Made by a program: the position numbers and the translations under genes. Shown in pieces: positions 6,821 to 11,033 of a stretch of 11,033 nt of DNA (position 1 is its first letter; every line of letters starts with the position of its first letter). The stretch covers positions 1-11,033 of the forward strand of contig CAJKBW010000089.1 in the NCBI GenBank assembly GCA_905198295.1. Direction: 5' to 3'. The notes beneath the pieces were generated by a model. It was not told where the DNA came from, did no database searches, and was given only the letters and a program-made list of their open reading frames with translations. This DNA is from an uncultured Oscillospiraceae bacterium (GTDB lineage Bacteria; Bacillota; Clostridia; Oscillospirales; Acutalibacteraceae).

Positions 6821-7716
6821 TTCGATCTCCACCTCCGGAACGGCCCTTTTTTCTCCTTATCCCCTTTTCCCTGCCTGGCGCGGTCCCAAAGAATGCCGTT
6901 TTCCAGTGCAACACGCAGTGCCTCCGAACTGAAATTGCGCTTGAGCTCTCCGCCCACCGCCATGGAAACGGTGCCGGTTTCTTCCGACAGAATGACCACC
7001 ATAGCATCGGAATTTTCACTGATGCCGACCCCTGCGCGATGACGAGTGCCCAGTTCGCGGCTGATCGCCAGATTTTCCGTCAGCGGCAGAATACAGCCAG
7101 CCGCATGCACCATACCATCGCGGATGATCATGGCGCCGTCATGCAGGGGGGCCTTGTTGAAAAAGATATTGCCGATCAGCTCAGCCGTCGGCTGGGCATT
7201 GATCACCGTACCGGAGCGGACGATTTCCCCCAGCTTTGTGGTACGCTCGAAAACGATAAGAGCGCCCATTTTCTGCCGCTGAAGGGTTTCTACGGCGGCA
7301 ATCACTGCCGAAATGGTCTGCTGCCAGCGCTTGATGTTCTCCTGCTCTTCCTCGTTGCTCATGCCGAAAACGCTCAACGCGCCGCCCAGCCGGGAATGTC
7401 CCGCCTGCTCCAGCGCACGGCGGATTTCCGGCTGAAAGATGATAACGACAACCAAAAGGCCGTTATTGATGAGCATCTGCAGCAGGTACAGCGTAGTGGT
7501 CAGCTGCAGGAAATACGCCACCGCATAAGCCAGCGCCAGTACGAGGATACCCTTAATAAGCTGCTCCGCACGGGAATCGCGGACCAGCTTAATTATACTA
7601 TAAATGGCAAAGGCCACCAACAGGATGTCCAGAACATCCGAAAACCGGAACGAGGAAACAAACCAGCCGAAAAAGCCGACAATATTGCTCCACAGTTCTT
7701 GAAAAAAAGCCGCCAT
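6817..7716 (-). CDS. cdaA: Diadenylate cyclase CdaA (c-di-AMP synthase)
   Basis: This 299-residue membrane protein condenses two ATP into cyclic di-AMP, a second messenger controlling potassium and osmolyte transport and cell-wall homeostasis. The N-terminal part has about three hydrophobic segments (roughly 28-45, 53-70, 77-95). The DAC (DisA_N) domain follows at about 97-270. Its catalytic DGA motif is at 193-195 (APLHDGAMII) and its RHR motif at 225-227 (GTRHRAGVGISE), both intact. The charged C-terminal tail (280-299) is typical. The frame is open 25 codons further upstream, but the ATG at 7716 has a GGAAGGAAG ribosome site with 7 nt spacing and MAAFFQELW is a natural start. It has a sigma-A promoter at 7795-7822 and its stop overlaps the cdaR start. 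Confidence 0.97.
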   Translation of the reverse strand: MAAFFQELWSNIVGFFGWFVSSFRFSDVLDILLVAFAIYSIIKLVRDSRAEQLIKGILVLALAYAVAYFLQLTTTLYLLQMLINNGLLVVVIIFQPEIRRALEQAGHSRLGGALSVFGMSNEEEQENIKRWQQTISAVIAAVETLQRQKMGALIVFERTTKLGEIVRSGTVINAQPTAELIGNIFFNKAPLHDGAMIIRDGMVHAAGCILPLTENLAISRELGTRHRAGVGISENSDAMVVILSEETGTVSMAVGGELKRNFSSEALRVALENGILWDRARQGKGDKEKKGPFRRWRSK

Positions 7717-7794
7717 TTTACGTCTTCCTTCCGCAGGAAATCTTGCCGCGCAAAAACGCAACCTGTGCACAGAAAAAACATATGCTATCACTTT

Positions 7795-7822
7795 ATTTTA
7801 CCATAGAAAAGGATTATTGCAA
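7795..7822 (-). promoter_or_regulatory. Sigma-A promoter of cdaA-cdaR
   Basis: On the minus strand TTGCAA (7817-7822) is followed after 16 bp by TAAAAT (7795-7800), preceded by TGG, an extended -10. The start of transcription would be near 7788, giving a leader of about 70 nt before the cdaA ATG. The leader contains no riboswitch class that I recognise. Confidence 0.72.
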
Positions 7823-7876
7823 TGCTTTTTTCCCCGGAAACCGTGACAAAATTTGAGAATCGTATATAAACGGCAG

Positions 7877-7910
7877 AAAAAGGACGAAAGCGTATGCTTT
7901 CGTCCTTTTT
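7877..7910. terminator. Bidirectional-type terminator after the cysteine desulfurase gene
   Basis: A perfect 15-bp inverted repeat, AAAAAGGACGAAAGC (7877-7891) and GCTTTCGTCCTTTTT (7896-7910), closes a 4-nt GTAT loop. Because the A-tract and T-tract are part of the arms, it can act as a U-tailed terminator on both strands. The relevant direction here is minus, ending the DUF3343/desulfurase transcript 17 bp after its stop and insulating the cdaA promoter. No plus-strand gene is seen ending here. Confidence 0.9.
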
Positions 7911-7927
7911 CGACGGCGGATGCTGTT

Positions 7928-9082
7928 TTACGGCCGGCGGCGTTCCTGCGCCAGCTTTCGCACCACAGTGCAGAGCTGGTCCGCCGCCTGCGGTGTGGTG
8001 AACATGGATGGTGCCGCGCGCACAGTACCGTCGGGCAGCGTGCCGAACTGCTGATGCGCACAGGGGGCACAATGCAGACGGGCACGCACCGCAATACCAT
8101 GACGATCCAGCTTTGCGGCCACTTCTTCGCTGGTATAACCGCCAATATTGAATGACAGTACTGGTGAAGCCGTTTGCAGAAGCTGCGGGGTGGTGTACAG
8201 CCGGACACCCGGACAGCTTTTCAGCTGGGTATAGATACGGGATACCAGCTGTACTTCATGGCGACGGATGGTCTCCAGCCCCTTCTTTTCAATGGTTTCC
8301 ATTCCGGCACGCAGCCCACAGATTCCCGGAAGGTTGAGTGTTCCGCTTTCGAGATGTTCGGGCAGTTCTTCCGGCTGCATCAGCTGAATGGATTGGCTTC
8401 CGGTCCCTCCCTCGATGAATGACGGCAGCGGATACCGCCCACTGCACAGCAGCAGGCCGGTTCCCATCGGCCCATACAGCCCCTTATGTCCGGGCATGCA
8501 GAGAAAATCGATATGATCCGCCTGCATATCGATGGGCAGAATTCCCGCTGACTGTGCCGCGTCCACAACAAACGGGAGATGATATTTTACTGCCAGCTCG
8601 CCGATCTGACGAATCGGCAGGCGTACGCCGAACACGTTAGAGGCATGTGTGCAGACAATCACACGGGTCTGCGGCGTGATGCATCGTTCAAACGCCTCCA
8701 CCGTTGCCGCATCGTTCGACGGAACCACACGTGCAACGTCATAAAGGGGAACGCCCCTTCCCATCGTCTCCAGCGGCCGCATCACCGCGTTATGCTCCAG
8801 GCTGGAGACGACAGCTCGTCCTCCAGATGCGAGTATGCCTTTGAGCACAATATTCAGGGACATGGTACAGTTCATGGTGAAAATTACATTTTCCGGGTTA
8901 TCCAAATGAAAGAGCCGTGCAGCGGTCTCACGGCACCGGTACACCTCTTCTGAAGCGCGCAGGCTCATTGCGTGGCCGCCGCGGCCGGGATTTGCTCCGA
9001 ATTGTTCCATTGCCTGCTGCATAGCGTGCACGACGGCCGGCGGCTTCGGCCAGGTAGTCGCCGCATTATCCAGATAAATCAT
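7928..9082 (-). CDS. Class V aminotransferase, cysteine desulfurase-like (EF2568 type)
   Basis: This 384-residue PLP enzyme resembles the NifS/SufS-like subfamily (TIGR01977, EF2568 type). Visible marks are MIYLDNAATTWPKP at the start, the HN pair in SLEHNAV (95-101), the PLP-pyridine Asp in VDAAQSAG (173-180, D174) and the PLP lysine K200 in MPGHKGLYGP (196-205). A cysteine-containing LHCAPCAHQQFGT (336-348) holds C338, the best candidate for the persulfide-forming residue. Characterised relatives convert L-cysteine to alanine and deliver sulfane sulfur (or handle selenocysteine); the substrate here is inferred. A much longer open frame runs upstream to 10111, antisense to the flippase gene, but homology begins at 9082. 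That ATG overlaps the stop of the DUF3343 gene as ATGA, so the two are translationally coupled. Confidence 0.9.
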   Translation of the reverse strand: MIYLDNAATTWPKPPAVVHAMQQAMEQFGANPGRGGHAMSLRASEEVYRCRETAARLFHLDNPENVIFTMNCTMSLNIVLKGILASGGRAVVSSLEHNAVMRPLETMGRGVPLYDVARVVPSNDAATVEAFERCITPQTRVIVCTHASNVFGVRLPIRQIGELAVKYHLPFVVDAAQSAGILPIDMQADHIDFLCMPGHKGLYGPMGTGLLLCSGRYPLPSFIEGGTGSQSIQLMQPEELPEHLESGTLNLPGICGLRAGMETIEKKGLETIRRHEVQLVSRIYTQLKSCPGVRLYTTPQLLQTASPVLSFNIGGYTSEEVAAKLDRHGIAVRARLHCAPCAHQQFGTLPDGTVRAAPSMFTTPQAADQLCTVVRKLAQERRRP

Positions 9083-9309
9083 ATCCAATCCGGCCCCTGT
9101 TTCATGCCGCGCACGCGGATACCCGCGCCGCGCAGAATCTGCGCCGACCGCTCGGGATCCGACCAGACCACGACGCTGTAGCCGCAGCCATTTGAACCGT
9201 CCTCTTCCAGAGTACGGCTGACCGAGGCACGGATGCCGTTTCTTTCCAGCAGCGTCTTCCCGCGCATCGCATTCGTGACGGAACTGACCTGCAGATACGT
9301 TCTTGCCAT
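9079..9309 (-). CDS. DUF3343 small protein, putative Se/S carrier-like
   Basis: This 76-residue cytosolic protein resembles the DUF3343 (Se_S_carrier-like) family: a small alpha/beta fold in which 'fssvt.Amr.e..L...Gi' is followed by a turn with a conserved Cys-Gly. Here that is SSVTNAMRGKTLLERNGI (9-26), then SNGCGYSVVV (39-48) with C42 as the only cysteine, then a second alpha/beta segment (PERSAQILRGAGIRV). Family members often sit beside cysteine desulfurase-like genes, hence the proposed role in carrying sulfur or selenium; I know of no direct biochemical proof. The ATG at 9309 has GGGAG about 4-5 nt upstream. Its stop overlaps the start of the downstream PLP enzyme by 4 nt. The match was made from memory of the family pattern, so the function is tentative. 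Confidence 0.78.
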   Translation of the reverse strand: MARTYLQVSSVTNAMRGKTLLERNGIRASVSRTLEEDGSNGCGYSVVVWSDPERSAQILRGAGIRVRGMKQGPDWI

Positions 9310-9361
9310 AATACTCCCTGCCTTTCCTTGGTTTTAGGCGACAACAGCGCCCACATAGTCC

Positions 9362-9367
9362 AGTATA
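9362..9367 (-). promoter_or_regulatory. Candidate -10 element for the DUF3343/desulfurase operon
   Basis: TATACT on the minus strand (9362-9367) matches the sigma-A -10 consensus at five of six bases and lies about 53 bp before the DUF3343 start. At 17 bp upstream there is only TAAGCA, a poor -35, so this is a weak call. Confidence 0.3.
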
Positions 9368-9401
9368 TGCGCGAAGGGCACGCCTGCTTACAAACTCCGA
9401 G

Positions 9402-9432
9402 GTATATTCCCGGGACTGGCCGTCGTATATAT
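9402..9432 (+). promoter_or_regulatory. Possible sporulation sigma-E-like promoter of the spoVB-like gene
   Basis: GTATATT (9402-9408), a 15-bp spacer and CGTATATAT (9424-9432) resemble the sigma-E pattern known from Bacillus (a -35 ending in ATATT and a -10 near CATACA-T). The -35 fits well; the -10 fits only partly. It lies about 32 bp before the proposed GTG start. spoVB is sporulation-controlled in Bacillus, which makes the reading plausible but unproven. Confidence 0.3.
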
Positions 9433-9449
9433 GGACTATCTGTAAAAGC

Positions 9450-9454
9450 GGGAG
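9450..9454 (+). promoter_or_regulatory. Ribosome binding site deciding the spoVB start
   Basis: GGGAG at 9450-9454 directly abuts the ATG at 9455, leaving no spacing, but stands 9 nt before the GTG at 9464. This favours GTG initiation and a product three residues shorter. Confidence 0.6.
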
Positions 9455-9463
9455 ATGGTGCCG

Positions 9464-10987
9464 GTGAAGCACAAGACCTTTATTAAAAATGCGGCAATCA
9501 TGACGATTACCGCCCTGATACTGCGCACGATCGGAATCTTTTTCCGCATCTACATGTCCAACAAAATCGGCGCCGAGGGCATGGGCCTGTATCAGCTGAT
9601 CTTTTCCATCTATGTCCTGGGTTCCACCTTTGCGACGGCCGGCATTTCCACCGCCGTCACCCGGATGATTACCGACGAGCTCGTCTGCGGCACCAAGAAA
9701 TCCGTGCTGCATATCCTGCGCCGCGCCATGCTGATCAGTGTGCTCATCGGCACCGCTTCGATGCTGCTGATCTATTTTCTGGCCGACCCGATCAGCCAGT
9801 ACTGGATCAAGGATATGCGCGCGGCGCCAGCGCTGAAAATTCTGTGTCCGAGTCTGCCGTGCATGGGGATATCCTCCTGCCTGCGAGGCTATTTCATGGC
9901 CCGGCGCAAGGTTTCCTGCTCCTCCAACGCCCAGATTGTCGAGCAGCTGGTGCGCATCGGCATCGTGATGTTCCTCATCGACCGTTTTTCCGCTATGGGG
10001 ATTGCTTATGCGTGCGCCGCGGTGATGATCGGCGATACGCTCGCGGAATTCGCCTCCTGCCTGTACATGGCCATCGGCTACTTCCGGGATCGCCGGCGGC
10101 TGGAGAACCACACCCAGCGGCCGCCACGTCTTGTCAGAGGCGTATTTCGCCGGCTGATGTCCATTGCCGCGCCGATCACCGCGGGCCGATACCTGAATAC
10201 GGTGCTGCGCACCATCGAAAACATACTTGTCCCTGACAAGCTGACGGACTATACAGGCTCAAAAACGCTTTCCCTGTCCCAGTTTGGTATGCTCAAGGGG
10301 ATGGCGATGCCGCTGCTGTTTTTCCCCTCCTCCTTTCTCTCTACCCTCTCCACTCTGCTGATCCCGGAAATCTCCGAGGCCCACACACTAAACAAAACAG
10401 CCAAGGTGGAGCGCATGGTCAACCATACGCTGCATATCACCCTCACGCTGTCCATTCTGATCAGCGGCATTTTCCTGCTGTTTTCCCGGGAAATCGGCAT
10501 GCTGGTCTATCAGAGCGAAGAAGTCGGCTTCTTCATGCTGGTTCTCGCTCCGCTGATGCCGGCCATGTACGTGGAAAGTGTAGTCGACGGCATCCTTAAG
10601 GGTATGAACGAACAGGGCAGTTCGCTGCGGTACAGCGTATTGGATTCCATCGTGCGCATTATCCTGATCTTCGTCATCGTCCCGCTGCGCGGCATGGAGG
10701 GCTTTTTGTTTGTAATGGTGGTCAGCAATCTGCTGACCGCCGGGCTGAACATCCGCCGGCTACTCAAGGTCACCGGCGTGCATATCCAATGGGGACAGTG
10801 GATTTTCAAGCCCGGACTGGCCATGGCGACTGCCGGCGCCCTGTCGATGCTGTGTACCCGATTCCTGCCTTTGCAGGGACTGCCGCTGACCTGTATAAGT
10901 GCAGCGCTGGCCGTGATCGTTTACGCCGTGCTGCTGTCCGCGCTCGGCTGCGTCACCCGTGAGGATCTGCGTTTGATAAAAAATTGA
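9464..10987 (+). CDS. spoVB: SpoVB-like polysaccharide/lipid flippase (MOP superfamily)
   Basis: This protein of about 507 residues is strongly hydrophobic throughout, with roughly 12-14 membrane segments, and belongs to the polysaccharide transporter/MVF branch of the MOP (MATE-like) flippases. The start (V/M)KHKTFIKNAAIMTITALILR, then GIFFRIYMSNKIGAEGMGLYQ, matches stage V sporulation protein B and its YtgP/YabM relatives. SpoVB is needed for spore cortex peptidoglycan synthesis and probably moves lipid-linked precursors across the membrane. The frame is open from an ATG at 9455, but that codon directly abuts the GGGAG ribosome site. The GTG at 9464 lies 9 nt downstream of it and starts where the family does. 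It is the only plus-strand gene, divergent from the DUF3343 operon, and is followed by a terminator. A non-sporulation paralogue cannot be excluded. Confidence 0.85.
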   Translation: MKHKTFIKNAAIMTITALILRTIGIFFRIYMSNKIGAEGMGLYQLIFSIYVLGSTFATAGISTAVTRMITDELVCGTKKSVLHILRRAMLISVLIGTASMLLIYFLADPISQYWIKDMRAAPALKILCPSLPCMGISSCLRGYFMARRKVSCSSNAQIVEQLVRIGIVMFLIDRFSAMGIAYACAAVMIGDTLAEFASCLYMAIGYFRDRRRLENHTQRPPRLVRGVFRRLMSIAAPITAGRYLNTVLRTIENILVPDKLTDYTGSKTLSLSQFGMLKGMAMPLLFFPSSFLSTLSTLLIPEISEAHTLNKTAKVERMVNHTLHITLTLSILISGIFLLFSREIGMLVYQSEEVGFFMLVLAPLMPAMYVESVVDGILKGMNEQGSSLRYSVLDSIVRIILIFVIVPLRGMEGFLFVMVVSNLLTAGLNIRRLLKVTGVHIQWGQWIFKPGLAMATAGALSMLCTRFLPLQGLPLTCISAALAVIVYAVLLSALGCVTREDLRLIKN

Positions 10988-10993
10988 CAGCAT

Positions 10994-11033
10994 AAAAAAG
11001 GCCGGGAACGGAGAAAATCTCCGTTCCCGGCCT
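10994..11033 (+). terminator. Terminator hairpin after spoVB (cut at window edge)
   Basis: A 16-bp inverted repeat (10999-11014 paired with 11018-11033, loop AAA) follows the flippase stop by 11 bp. The stem contains GGCCGGGAACGGAG and its complement. It is preceded by a run of A (10994-10999). The T-tail expected on the plus strand would lie just outside the window. The A-run means it could also terminate minus-strand transcripts arriving from the right. Confidence 0.85.

Noticed and set aside
6799..7806. 335-codon plus-strand open frame opposite cdaA
   Set aside because: It is antisense to a gene with intact DGA and RHR catalytic motifs; the composition is His/Gln/Arg-rich without a fold I can recognise.
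9083..10111. Long minus-strand open frame extending the PLP enzyme upstream by 343 codons
   Set aside because: It lies antisense to the clearly recognisable spoVB-like gene and across the DUF3343 gene, has low-complexity His/Gln/Gly-rich content and no recognisable domain. Homology to class V aminotransferases begins exactly at 9082.

Overview
The window looks like the chromosome of a spore-forming Clostridia-type Firmicute, probably Oscillospiraceae/Ruminococcaceae-like with moderate to high GC. The signs are the dgt-dnaG-rpoD gene order, the CdaA/CdaR pair, a SpoVB-type flippase, a small DUF3343 protein coupled to a cysteine-desulfurase-like enzyme, and strong purine-rich ribosome binding sites. 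Assignment to a family or genus is inference, because there is no rRNA here. No mobile element, CRISPR array, tRNA or rRNA was seen.

Almost everything is on the minus strand, so it reads from right to left. From the right: the only plus-strand gene is a spoVB-like flippase (9464-10987), ending in a terminator hairpin cut by the window edge. Diverging from it is a coupled pair, a DUF3343 putative Se/S carrier (9309-9079) and a class V aminotransferase/cysteine desulfurase-like protein (9082-7928). The pair ends at a near-perfect terminator (7877-7910). Next come cdaA (7716-6817) and cdaR (6820-5492), overlapping by ATGA, behind a good sigma-A promoter. rpmE (5344-5135) follows with its own strong promoter and a terminator at about 5091-5112. 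Then come yigZ (5047-4418) and a group made of dgt (4298-3285), dnaG (3263-1509), rpoD (1453-215) and the start of an Rrf2-type regulator (175 to the left edge).

The leftmost group is a variant of the macromolecular-synthesis operon. It places primase, the housekeeping sigma factor and a dNTP triphosphohydrolase under shared transcription, so replication priming, nucleotide supply and transcription initiation may be co-expressed. CdaA makes cyclic di-AMP and CdaR is its membrane-anchored extracytoplasmic regulator; this pair serves cell-wall and osmotic homeostasis. The DUF3343/desulfurase pair is the least characterised part, and a sulfur or selenium relay is the most reasonable hypothesis.

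Every stretch over 300 bases holds a gene. The largest intergenic gaps are about 211 bp (7717-7927), 154 bp (9310-9463) and 147 bp (5345-5491), and they contain the promoters and terminators listed. Several start codons were placed inside the longest open frame, using ribosome binding sites and stop/start overlaps. Overall this is ordinary core-genome content, with a few regulatory details and one under-studied gene pair worth following up.
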